A stretch of DNA of 48,682 nucleotides from assembly GCA_018920185.1 (NCBI GenBank), contig JAHLMT010000005.1, positions 1-48,682 on the forward strand, in the 5' to 3' direction. Origin of the DNA: Candidatus Aenigmatarchaeota archaeon (GTDB taxonomy: Archaea; Aenigmatarchaeota; Aenigmatarchaeia; CG10238-14; SCSR01). Position numbers and translations under genes: made by a program. The notes below the pieces were generated by a model. It was not told the origin of the DNA. It saw only the letters and a program-made list of their open reading frames with translations, and made no database searches. Of this stretch, positions 24,275 to 31,913 are shown piece after piece (positions within the stretch are counted from its first letter, which is position 1; the number at the start of each line of letters is the position of its first letter).

Positions 24275-25249
24275 ATGAACATCATCGGTTTTCTTTTTAG
24301 CCTCTTATTGTTTGTATCCCTAATCACCATAAGTTACAAGCTAGGTCAAGTGATTATAGAATTGAATGTTCCAGTATTACAGAGTGCAAATACAACAAAA
24401 TTAACTCTTCCCGAAGAACCTATGTCGAATTTTACTTTAAGATGGAATCACTTTCCTCTGACAGTTTACATGCAAACAGATTTCATAAAACAAAAACCTG
24501 AATATGCAACTAACTTTAGAGAGGCTTTAAACATCTGGCAGACTGCAACAAAAAATCTTGTGGAATTTTCTATGGTCACTTCACCTGAAGCTGACCTAAC
24601 TGTGGAGTGGGTACCAGATTTAAAAGAAAAAGCTTTGGATACTCTTGGAAATACAGACATAAAATTCATTAATGTTAGTGGATTTGGTTTAATTCAAAAA
24701 GCTAAAATACAACTACTGACAAAAACAAACAATAAGCAACTATCAGAAACTGATATGATTAACTTGGCTTTACACGAAATAGGCCATGCTCTCGGCTTAA
24801 GTCATAGCAATGACGAAAACGATATTATGTACCCGACTTTAACAATTCCCACAAAAGAAATAAAGTCTATCTCCCAAAAAGAGATTCAAAAATTGCAAGA
24901 AATTTATGCAATAAAACCAAAACCAGACTTGAGGATAGTAGAAGTTAATGTAAGTAAAGCTACTGTTAAAAGATTTGTCACAACTTTCTACTTGGCTAAC
25001 ATAAGCTTGATGGTAGAAAACACTGGACTACTCGATGCCACTTCACCACACTTGCTGATAAATGCTGATAATGTTAAAGTAAAACAAGAAATTTTGCCCG
25101 ACATACCTCTCGGCAACAGGTTAAACGTTATCTTTGGGAATTTGCATATTGAAAATGATTTTAATGTAGTTGAGATAATTATCGATCCCGAAAATGTGAT
25201 AGAAGAGTTAAATGAAGAGAACAATATCGCAAAACTGTATGTAAGTTAA
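24275..25249 (+). CDS. Matrixin-like zinc metallopeptidase with CARDB domain
   Basis: 324 residues. N-terminal signal anchor (about 3-25). A metzincin catalytic domain (about 50-200) has His167-Glu168-x2-His171-x5-His177 (HEIGHALGLSH) and the Met-turn IMYPT (Met185). The C-terminal 110 residues (PDLRIVEVNVSKA ... VEIIIDPENVIEELNEENN) form a CARDB-type Ig-like domain common in archaeal surface proteins. Predicted to be an extracytoplasmic membrane-anchored protease. No pro-domain Cys switch is visible. Monocistronic, divergent from the DUF5654 gene. Confidence 0.88.
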   Translation: MNIIGFLFSLLLFVSLITISYKLGQVIIELNVPVLQSANTTKLTLPEEPMSNFTLRWNHFPLTVYMQTDFIKQKPEYATNFREALNIWQTATKNLVEFSMVTSPEADLTVEWVPDLKEKALDTLGNTDIKFINVSGFGLIQKAKIQLLTKTNNKQLSETDMINLALHEIGHALGLSHSNDENDIMYPTLTIPTKEIKSISQKEIQKLQEIYAIKPKPDLRIVEVNVSKATVKRFVTTFYLANISLMVENTGLLDATSPHLLINADNVKVKQEILPDIPLGNRLNVIFGNLHIENDFNVVEIIIDPENVIEELNEENNIAKLYVS

Positions 25250-25484
25250 CAGGACTCATCTTCTTTGACCGATGTAAAAATCAAGTCAAATAAATCCATA
25301 TCACTTTTTTGCATTTTAATAACCTGCTTCAGGTAATAGGATGTCACATTCGATATCTCAGAAATTATTTCCTTTATCTATAATGAGACATTCGATAGTT
25401 AATTACAAACAATTTAATAACCAGTAGAAATCTATTTAGTTGGAATTTTTATGCAGAAAACAATTCCTAAAATACAATCAAAAA

Positions 25485-26117
25485 TTAAATATAACGAATA
25501 ATTTTGTGAAATTGAGAAGCTAAAAATGGACTACGAAAGGGATACTCAGAAAGAATTACTGGTTCGCCTAATAGTAGTCTATAAAAAGCTTCAGTTGTCC
25601 ATATAGCACCTATTAATGCATGATGTGGTTTTGGTTCTTCTGGTAAACCGAAAAGTTGAAAAATATGTGAAGAACTTAGAGCAGAGACATTTCCTTTTAG
25701 CGGAACTGGTATCCCCAATTTTAGAAATTCGGCATAAACTTGACTATGTAAATCAACTGCTCTATGACCATACAGCCATTCGATTCCGTATCTTTCAAAA
25801 GCCTCGATAAGTATCGGCCAATCTAGAGCCTGTGGGTTCATAGAAGCTAAAGTTCTGTTTTTAAATTGTCGTGACCAATTGTAAAATTCGTATAATAGCT
25901 CTTTCACAGGTGGCTTAGAAGGATCTTTTATTTGTTCGAGTGTGAATCCTGTTATTTCCAATGCCTCCTGAGTTACTTCTTTATCTTCTTCCATTTGACA
26001 TTCTCCATAAAACACCTCATCAGGATTGCAGAAATTTACTGCACCTATGCTAACAATCGAGCATTTTTTGGGATCCTTTCCTGTAGTTTCGATATCAATT
26101 ACAATCATGTTTTCCAT
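25485..26117 (-). CDS. DEDD-family 3'-5' exonuclease-like protein
   Basis: 210 residues from MENMIVIDIETTG; a 28-residue upstream extension was rejected because it translates a tRNA-like stretch. Exo I motif Asp8-x-Glu10, then LASMNPQALDWPILIEAF with the Exo II Asp. The Exo III region reads PHHALIGAIWTTEAF: the His is present, but the usual Asp five residues later is Gly/Ala. The fold is RNase T/DnaQ-like, and the protein may be catalytically weakened or use a different ligand. Single gene. Confidence 0.8.
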   Translation of the reverse strand: MENMIVIDIETTGKDPKKCSIVSIGAVNFCNPDEVFYGECQMEEDKEVTQEALEITGFTLEQIKDPSKPPVKELLYEFYNWSRQFKNRTLASMNPQALDWPILIEAFERYGIEWLYGHRAVDLHSQVYAEFLKLGIPVPLKGNVSALSSSHIFQLFGLPEEPKPHHALIGAIWTTEAFYRLLLGEPVILSEYPFRSPFLASQFHKIIRYI

Positions 26118-26143
26118 TTGAATCCAAAATTTAATAAATGTTG

Positions 26144-26259
26144 TGGGTCTGAAGGGGTTTGAACCGCAGACGAACCCAGCTTTGAATCTTCCAACAACCA
26201 ACTTTCTCCAGCACCAGACTTTATGTCGAACATGCTGAGCTGTGAGACTATGTAGACCT
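26144..26259 (-). tRNA. tRNA-like locus, unresolved (possible multi-intron tRNA or pseudo-tRNA)
   Basis: The 3' end is tRNA-like: T loop TTCAAAC, T-stem 3' half CCCTT, acceptor half CAGACCC and A73. The T-stem 5' half is AAG plus GG separated by 22 nt (26166-26187), the same 51/52 position as the T-stem intron of tRNA-Lys(CUU), but the expected BHB pairing is not found. At the 5' end AGGTCTA pairs at only five of seven acceptor positions (A-C mismatches at both ends), and GCTCAGCATG matches local D arms. No anticodon loop could be placed. Isotype unassigned; decay is possible. Confidence 0.35.
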
Positions 26260-26284
26260 TGCCATGCTTACTTCAGAAAAATGA

Positions 26285-26416
26285 CAAACTTTCTTTAGAG
26301 AGAAAGAAGTCTGTCCTACCTTGAGAGATAATATTGTAAGAGCATTGTATATCTATGTTAAAACTTATGAGAAATCACCAGAGGCCTTAAAACAATATAT
26401 TGAACAATTACCCTAG
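26285..26416 (+). pseudogene. Short ORF remnant without start codon
   Basis: Forty-three open codons ending in TAG, reading like a real helical protein end (LRDNIVRALYIYVKTYEKSP), but with no ATG after the preceding stop. Its beginning overlaps an inverted repeat CTTTCT-TTAGAG-AGAAAG. Most likely the tail of a decayed gene. Weak evidence. Confidence 0.25.
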
Positions 26417-26427
26417 TCATATTTTTG

Positions 26428-26928
26428 TCATATCTTACATCCATAGAATTTAGCTACAGCCTCTCCAATTTTTAGTTCTTCTCGAAGTTTTTTGTCTTTT
26501 TTAGAAGCCTCCCTTTTTACCAATCTCAATCTTTCTATATTTGGAATAACTTTTTTGAAAAGTTTATAATCCTCTAAAAATTTTTTACCCATCTTCTTTT
26601 TTATCTTATTTTCATAGTTCTGTATGATTTTCTCTAATTTTTTTGAAGTATATAATGGCCATAGCGATTTTTCTATTCTGAGATAAGAAAAGCATAACCC
26701 AAGCTTTTTAAAGGAGAATTTTTTTAACTCTGGAAAGTATTTTTTAAAAAGTTTTAATACAGTGATAGGAGGAATTAAAGTTTTTGGTCTTTCAATAGTT
26801 ATATCGACTAAGTCACCTTCTTTTAATTTTAAATAATTCTCTATCCAAAGTCGATGAACTCTAAACAAGTATTCGTTCCCCTTCCGCTCCAATTTTCTTA
26901 ACTGTGTTACTTTTTTTGTAGTATACAT
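26428..26928 (-). CDS. Lys-rich protein with possible AbrB-like N-terminus
   Basis: 166 residues, very rich in Lys (also Leu, Ile). Residues 1-50 (KVTQLRKLERKGNEYLFRVHRLWIENYLKLKEGDLVDITIERPK) fit a swapped-hairpin AbrB/SpoVT-like DNA-binding pattern with the 'lkeGDlVdIti' turn. The rest is helical with several Lys-Phe patches. Function unknown. It is divergent from the small ORF at 26989. Base composition is even more A/T-rich than the neighbours, which may mark transfer. Confidence 0.6.
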   Translation of the reverse strand: MYTTKKVTQLRKLERKGNEYLFRVHRLWIENYLKLKEGDLVDITIERPKTLIPPITVLKLFKKYFPELKKFSFKKLGLCFSYLRIEKSLWPLYTSKKLEKIIQNYENKIKKKMGKKFLEDYKLFKKVIPNIERLRLVKREASKKDKKLREELKIGEAVAKFYGCKI

Positions 26929-26988
26929 ATTTAATATTTTTTCATCATATAAATATGAAAACGAGAGTTAGAAAAGTATAAGGGGTTA

Positions 26989-27141
26989 ATGTCTGTTCAG
27001 TTATTAGAAGATAAGAAGATTGAACCATATCGATATGAAAACGTATATGATAACATTAGAGCAACTGGCTGTTGTAACCAAAATTGCTCTCTTAAATCTT
27101 TTGCTTTCTGGCTAGTAGCGGGTAAGGCTTATCGAAAATAA
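26989..27141 (+). CDS. 50-residue hypothetical protein with GCCxxxC motif
   Basis: MSVQLLEDKKIEPYRYENVY starts a 50-residue product with GCCNQNC at about 27-33 and a hydrophobic FAFWLVAGKAY near the end. AGGGGTT a few nt before the ATG is a possible ribosome-binding site. No family recognised and no homologous neighbour; it could be real or the remainder of a larger gene. Confidence 0.35.
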   Translation: MSVQLLEDKKIEPYRYENVYDNIRATGCCNQNCSLKSFAFWLVAGKAYRK

Positions 27142-27190
27142 TTTATTAATCTTACATCAACTTACATCTCAACTTTTCCGTAGTAATTTT

Positions 27191-27574
27191 TTGGTTCATA
27201 TCGATACTTTAATCTACGAGATAAAAGAAAACATCCCCGAGTTCAATAGAGATGATATTACTATTGATGTTAACGGTTATAGACTATGGTACGATGAAAA
27301 ACCATTGCTAGAACTTCTGTTAAAAGAAAGAAGTCAGTTAGTAAGCATACCTAAAGAAATATCACTACCGTTATCTTTGTATGCTGTCTCATTTCGTATC
27401 CAAGACAACTCTACAAACGAAAACTATCTTATAATAGTTAATTTAATTACAAAAGAGATTTCGATTACGAGAGATTCTGAAAATTTCGAGCATGTAACAC
27501 AAGAAAATAGCATATACAGAATAGTTAATAACATAGCAAGAAAATTAGGTTATAAAAATTTTAATAGTTATTAA
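27191..27574 (+). CDS. Hypothetical alpha/beta protein, uncertain start
   Basis: 127 residues if it starts at the TTG; no internal Met exists, so a non-ATG start is required. Acidic and soluble, with beta strands (ITIDVNGYRLWYD, LYAVSFRIQD, NYLIIVNLITKEISITRD) between helices. No family recognised. The codon pattern and absence of stops across 380 nt support a real gene, but a truncated 5' end cannot be excluded. Confidence 0.5.
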   Translation: MVHIDTLIYEIKENIPEFNRDDITIDVNGYRLWYDEKPLLELLLKERSQLVSIPKEISLPLSLYAVSFRIQDNSTNENYLIIVNLITKEISITRDSENFEHVTQENSIYRIVNNIARKLGYKNFNSY

Positions 27575-27679
27575 TAAGAGTAAAAGTTTATCTGGCAGGA
27601 AATGCCATTATATCCTCTTAATTTCCGTTAGAAATTCTGTCAGCGATGAGGACTGTGATAGCTTTATATAGAAGTGCCA

Positions 27680-27849
27680 TGGGTCCGGTGGGATTTGAAC
27701 CCACGACCTTCTGGTATCTCCGCCAGTTAGCTCATAGTAAAGGCTTTATTTCATTTCATCTTTTAATCAAAGCTTTTTCAGCATGTGGCTTAAAAGCCTC
27801 AACCCTCTTGTTAGAGGACAGCTGCTCTACCATGCTGAGCTACGGACCC
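27680..27849 (-). tRNA. tRNA-Lys(UUU) with introns at 30/31 and 37/38
   Basis: Acceptor GGGTCCG/CGGACCC, A73, D arm GCTC-AGCATGGTA-GAGC, T arm GTGGG-TTCAAAT-CCCAC. Intron 1 (27798-27818, 21 nt): exon CAGC pairs with intron GTTG, with internal hairpin CCTCT-AACA-AGAGG. Intron 2 (27716-27790, 75 nt) at the canonical 37/38 site: exon CTTT pairs with intron GGAG, bulges TAA and ATA, intron helix GCCA/TGGC. Splicing gives stem GCTGG/CCAGA and loop CTTTTAA (anticodon TTT). The mature tRNA is 74 nt, equal to tRNA-Lys(CUU). Confidence 0.93.
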
Positions 27850-27993
27850 TTTGATAATTATTGATTATAGAAATTTTAATAGCTGAATGGTTTAAATCTT
27901 CTATGTCTTCACCAAGCCTGTCATAAAGAAACATATATCCTTAGTTCCTTATGTCTGACACTATCTTCATGAAGACGACAATTAATTTAAACT

Positions 27994-28182
27994 TTATAAT
28001 TTCCTCACTCGATTAATATCATGAGTTTTCCAGCTGTATTCCTTTATCTTCGCACTTCTACCAAATCCACATGCGGCACATTTACCTTTCTGTATGTGAA
28101 ACGATACCCTACCACAGCGACGGCAGCGTGTGTGTTTTATACCTGCGTGAAACTTGCCCATAGAGGGCGTTCCTTTTACCAT
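27994..28182 (-). CDS. rpl37e: Large ribosomal subunit protein eL37
   Basis: 62 residues. C-x2-C ... C-x2-C zinc finger ([24 protein letters not shown]), N-terminal KGTPSMGKF and C-terminal basic [13 protein letters not shown] are diagnostic of eL37. The start [10 protein letters not shown] was chosen because it matches the family N-terminus; seven codons upstream belong to the leader. An archaeal/eukaryotic-only ribosomal protein. It is not adjacent to lsm as in many archaea. Divergent from the aldo/keto reductase. Confidence 0.95.
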   Translation of the reverse strand: MVKGTPSMGKFHAGIKHTRCRRCGRVSFHIQKGKCAACGFGRSAKIKEYSWKTHDINRVRKL

Positions 28183-28268
28183 ATCAACTACAATTGGTAT
28201 CAATTCTTTTTAAGTTTTCGTTTCGGCTACATTCTCAGGTTTTTCTATCTTGTCATGTATATTATTTT

Positions 28269-29084
28269 ATGGAGTTCAAAGAACTTGTGAAAGGTGTGAA
28301 GATTCCTGTCATCGGCTTAGGCACATGGAAAATGGGTGGGGATATTTTACCAGACAAATCCAAAGATAAAGAATGCATAGCGGCATTGAAGCGTGGGATA
28401 GAACTTGGAATGGCACACATCGATACAGCAGAAATTTATTCCTCGGGACATGCTGAAGAACTAGTTGCAGAAGCGATAAAAGATTTTGATCGTGAGAAAT
28501 TGTTTATAACATCAAAAGTCTGGCAAACAAATCTTAGATACAATGATGTGATAAAAGCTGCGAAAGGAAGTTTAAAGAGATTAAAGATAGACCAGATGGA
28601 TTTGTATCTTGTTCATTGGCCTAATCCAGATATACCTTTGAAAGAAACCATGAGAGCAATGGAGTATCTGCTGGAGCAAGATCTGACACGATTCATCGGT
28701 GTTAGCAATTTTTCTGTTGAAGAAATGAAAGAAGCTCAATCCTATACGAAAGCAAAGATAGTCACCAATCAAGTTGAATATAGCTTGGTACATCGTGAAC
28801 CGGAAGAAAATGGAGTGCTACAATTTTGTCAAAAGAACAAGATAATTCTAACAGCATATAGCCCTATAAAATATGTTGTCGGTAAGAAGATTCCGTTACT
28901 CGATGAACTGTCTAAAAAATACGGAAAAACGCATGTGCAGATAGCGTTGAATTGGCTTATATCCAAACCTCAAGTAATAACAATTCCAAAAGCTGCAAAT
29001 ATCAAGCACGTGGAAGAAAATGCAGGGGCTGTTGGATGGAAATTGGAAAAAAGTGATATCGAAAAATTGAATAAACTTATATAA
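28269..29084 (+). CDS. Aldo/keto reductase
   Basis: 271 residues, TIM-barrel NADPH-dependent oxidoreductase. Catalytic tetrad pattern: Asp in HIDTAEIYSSG with its Tyr, Lys in FITSKVWQTNLR, His in YLVHWPNP. NADPH-binding region IPKAANIKHVEEN near the C-terminus. Signature GVSNFSVEEM and NQVEYSLVHRE are present. The ATG at MEFKELVKGV was taken; the upstream open stretch is hydrophobic leader translation. Substrate (aldehyde or sugar-derived carbonyl) cannot be specified. Confidence 0.92.
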   Translation: MEFKELVKGVKIPVIGLGTWKMGGDILPDKSKDKECIAALKRGIELGMAHIDTAEIYSSGHAEELVAEAIKDFDREKLFITSKVWQTNLRYNDVIKAAKGSLKRLKIDQMDLYLVHWPNPDIPLKETMRAMEYLLEQDLTRFIGVSNFSVEEMKEAQSYTKAKIVTNQVEYSLVHREPEENGVLQFCQKNKIILTAYSPIKYVVGKKIPLLDELSKKYGKTHVQIALNWLISKPQVITIPKAANIKHVEENAGAVGWKLEKSDIEKLNKLI

Positions 29085-29149
29085 GTACTTTTGACGAGTC
29101 GCTTGAAAAATGTGTTTTTGCGCGATGGAATCTAGAAAAAGATCTAGAT

Positions 29150-29614
29150 TTACAATACCTCCACCACATCAGCCGCATTCTGCAAAGAGGCTGAAAACCC
29201 TGTTTCCGCCCCTATGATTACTGTCCTTTTACCGTATTCCTTAGCTTTTTGAATAACGGGCAGAAAATCTGCATCGCGTGTAACTATAACTACAGTATCG
29301 ATATTCTTTGTGATGATAGCTTCTGTTGCTGCTGTTGCTAATGATACATCAACATCTGCCGAAGTCTCCATGTCAGCTTTTTGCCCAAGAACCATTTCAC
29401 ATTCAAATCCCTCGTTGATGACAGCTTCGATTAGTTTCTCGGGCGCATACTGATTAATGAAAACTTTTGCTATCGATATCCTTCCGAACTTTCGTGCTAT
29501 TCTTCTCACCTCACCCAAGTCGATCATGAATTCTTTACGAAGCATGTTAGGACCATCAACAAATATAGCTACACTACCATACTCGTTTCTAGTCGTTCTT
29601 CTTTGCGGATACAT
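29150..29614 (-). CDS. NYN/PIN-like domain protein (LabA/DUF88 type)
   Basis: 154 residues. Acidic catalytic residues of the NYN nuclease fold are present: VAIFVDGPNM (about 17), DVDVSLATAA (about 88) and TRDADFLPVI (about 113). The family comprises metal-dependent RNases. The ATG (MYPQRRTTRN) was chosen because GGGGGAGTGAT, a strong Shine-Dalgarno, lies about 6 nt upstream. It follows the membrane-anchored beta protein gene by 28 nt, so the two likely share a transcript. Confidence 0.88.
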   Translation of the reverse strand: MYPQRRTTRNEYGSVAIFVDGPNMLRKEFMIDLGEVRRIARKFGRISIAKVFINQYAPEKLIEAVINEGFECEMVLGQKADMETSADVDVSLATAATEAIITKNIDTVVIVTRDADFLPVIQKAKEYGKRTVIIGAETGFSASLQNAADVVEVL

Positions 29615-29642
29615 TTCAATCACTCCCCCTTTAGTTGAGAAT

Positions 29643-30317
29643 TTAGTACAATTGTTTACCGTCCCTTTCTAACGATGTAACAATACCATTAATTTTTATC
29701 TCACCGTTATTTAAAGTTATTAAGCCAGATAACTTTGTTAGAGTAAGTGAACTCTGCTTCAAGTTTGCCGTTAATTGCCATTCTCCTTTATCATTATATA
29801 CTTCTATCTGACCTGATGGTGCATTAACTGACAACGTGTCGGCACTGACACTAGATACAGAAAACTCTATTGGTATAAGTTCAATCTCAAAATTTACCAT
29901 TCCTGCATCATTTGTCGACTCTCTCGAATCCAAAGTAATTGAAGGGGACGTCCCGCGAACTATGATGCTTCCAGCTTCATACAGCAAATTTCCGGTGACG
30001 TCGTCACTTGAAAAAGTGCATCTATCTTCAATTTTAGTTTTCACAGTATCCAGCTTTATAGTGTTACACACCCCCTTCAGGTTCACTACAGAATTGGTCA
30101 AGGTTAAACTTTTGCCATACAGTGTAGTAGTCTCTGTCTTCAAGACTATTCCAAACGGTTTTGCTGCTGGTTTTTGCACATCAGCGAATTTCCCTACTTT
30201 AAATACTTTCAGAAATTGCTGTCCCATGTTGGCATAAGCTATCAATCCCAATATTCCAACTATTAACACTAGAGCAAGTATAAGCTTAAAATGCCCGCCT
30301 TTAACATCTTCTGCCAT
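29643..30317 (-). CDS. Membrane-anchored beta-rich protein
   Basis: 224 residues. A short cytoplasmic N-terminus is followed by a single TM helix (LILALVLIVGILGLIAYAN, about 12-30), then a long extracytoplasmic domain made of alternating Ser/Thr/Val-rich strands with two Cys (GVCNTIKL, DRCTFSS) that may bond. It resembles a beta-solenoid or adhesin-like stalk, but no family is recognised. Upstream of the NYN-domain gene in the same orientation. Function unknown. Confidence 0.65.
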   Translation of the reverse strand: MAEDVKGGHFKLILALVLIVGILGLIAYANMGQQFLKVFKVGKFADVQKPAAKPFGIVLKTETTTLYGKSLTLTNSVVNLKGVCNTIKLDTVKTKIEDRCTFSSDDVTGNLLYEAGSIIVRGTSPSITLDSRESTNDAGMVNFEIELIPIEFSVSSVSADTLSVNAPSGQIEVYNDKGEWQLTANLKQSSLTLTKLSGLITLNNGEIKINGIVTSLERDGKQLY

Positions 30318-30476
30318 GTAATCTATTATATAATTGGAGATTTATTTATATAAGCAGTTAATGAATTTATTGGAAGGGTTTTGTCACCATTTACCTTCTT
30401 CAAAGAACGAGAAAGATTTTGAAAAGATAAAAATCGAAGAGGTATATTAAAAATCAGGAGTTTTTGTGGTGATGTC

Positions 30477-30689
30477 ATGTCTCAAGCAGAGATCTTGGAT
30501 TATTTGAAAAAAACAGGTAAAGGCACGATAAAAGATTTCATCGAACATACAGGTAAAAGCAAGACATCTGTTGCCATTAGCTTAATGAAGTTAAAACGCT
30601 ATGGTGAGATAAAAAGAATAGGATGGACTATTGTATCTGGTGTCAAGCTCGCACTTTATGCCCTGAACGAAAAAAAGCTGGTGCTTTAA
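30477..30689 (+). CDS. Small winged-helix protein
   Basis: 70 residues: helix AEILDYLKKTG, helix-turn-helix TIKDFIEHTGKSKTSVAISLMKLKRYGEI and a beta wing IKRIGWTIVSGVKLALYALN. It matches MarR/Lrp-like one-domain archaeal regulators. It precedes the DUF1512 gene by 51 nt on the same strand and may regulate it. DNA target not visible. Confidence 0.75.
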   Translation: MSQAEILDYLKKTGKGTIKDFIEHTGKSKTSVAISLMKLKRYGEIKRIGWTIVSGVKLALYALNEKKLVL

Positions 30690-30740
30690 TCCGAATTTAT
30701 TTAAATGAGAACGACCTAATTCTGAATTGCTTGGTGAGAG

Positions 30741-31913
30741 ATGCCTCTACTCGGAGACACAAGCTTTATAGGAACTATAATTTGGATAGTATTCTTTCTG
30801 CTGATGATGTTCTTCTACCCACGGATAATGTTAATTCAAATGATAGGAAAATTAGAGAGTACAGCGCTGATGCTTGAAGGATTCACACAAAAAACCAAAC
30901 AGATTGTGCTCAAGAAAATATCCAAAAACCCAACACGTGAACTCAGAGAAAAAATAGGAAATTTTATGGAATTTTTTGCTATAGAACCTGTGAATCTAGA
31001 TCCTTATGGAATATTGAATAAACTCAGTCATCTGGCAGAACTCGTTGAGGATAGGTTTAAAGATTTTAGCAAAGAAGTGGCACCAAAAATGAATCCTGAA
31101 GAGCAGGCTAGTCTAGTTGCTGGACTATCAGGAGCCATTACGATGAACCAGATAGCGAAGATAGTCAGACACTTCGTTGAAACTGTCAAAAAAACAAAGA
31201 ATCTTCAACTTGCGCTAGTGCTTCAGATGCAGGTGCCGTTTATTGAAAAGATTGCTAAAGCCGTGTTAAACGGAACTGAAACTATGACAAACGGCTGGCC
31301 GATGGGAGATTCGATTGGACCAATGGTTGCATCATATCTAATAGGTGATTCGCGTGGTAAAGAAATAGCGGATACCATAGTTGTCAGGAAAAAGATTAAA
31401 GGAAGAAATGTTATTATCCTGAAAGCTAAAGGTCCCGGTGGTAGGTTAGGTAAACCATGGGAAATTATCCAAAGGGAAGTTAAACGCGGTGGAATTGCAA
31501 AAATTATTTCTATTGATGCTGCCGGTAAACTTGAAGGTGAGAAAACAGGAGATGTTGCGGAAGGTATTGGTGTGGCTATGGGGAGCTTCTATCGTGCATT
31601 CATAGAAAATATTGTAACAGAGAAGAAAATCCCAGTGGAATCTATTGCAATTAAGATGGCACCAGAAGAGGCGATAATGAACATGCATCCTGATGTGATA
31701 AAAGCCGTGCCAAGAGTTATTCATCTTGTTGAACAAAATATAAAGAATACAAAAAGGAAAGGAACGATTATTATCATGGGTGTGGGTAATACAAGTGGTG
31801 TTGGTAACGATAAAAAAAGTGCTGAAGCTGCGGAAAAGAAAGCTAATGAAATAGCGAAGATGATGAAAAGAAGAGAAGAGCAGGAACAGAAGAAAGGCTG
31901 GTTCGGATTTTAA
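30741..31913 (+). CDS. DUF1512 family archaeal membrane protein
   Basis: 390 residues. N-terminal signal anchor (about 8-32, IIWIVFFLLMMFFYPRIMLIQ), then a large cytoplasmic region with the conserved core GPMVASYLIGDSRGKEIADTIVVRKKIKGRNVIILKAKGPGGRLGKP and KIISIDAAGKLEGEKTGDVAEGIGVAMG, and a charged C-terminal helix. This is the archaea-specific DUF1512 family, biochemically uncharacterised. GGTGA sits 5-6 nt before the ATG. The stop overlaps the stop of the convergent 428-residue protein by 4 nt. Confidence 0.88.
   Translation: MPLLGDTSFIGTIIWIVFFLLMMFFYPRIMLIQMIGKLESTALMLEGFTQKTKQIVLKKISKNPTRELREKIGNFMEFFAIEPVNLDPYGILNKLSHLAELVEDRFKDFSKEVAPKMNPEEQASLVAGLSGAITMNQIAKIVRHFVETVKKTKNLQLALVLQMQVPFIEKIAKAVLNGTETMTNGWPMGDSIGPMVASYLIGDSRGKEIADTIVVRKKIKGRNVIILKAKGPGGRLGKPWEIIQREVKRGGIAKIISIDAAGKLEGEKTGDVAEGIGVAMGSFYRAFIENIVTEKKIPVESIAIKMAPEEAIMNMHPDVIKAVPRVIHLVEQNIKNTKRKGTIIIMGVGNTSGVGNDKKSAEAAEKKANEIAKMMKRREEQEQKKGWFGF

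Noticed and set aside
25346-25397. ACATTCGATA repeated twice in a 235-nt spacer.
   Set aside because: Only 10 nt long, not linked to a promoter; chance level in AT-rich DNA.
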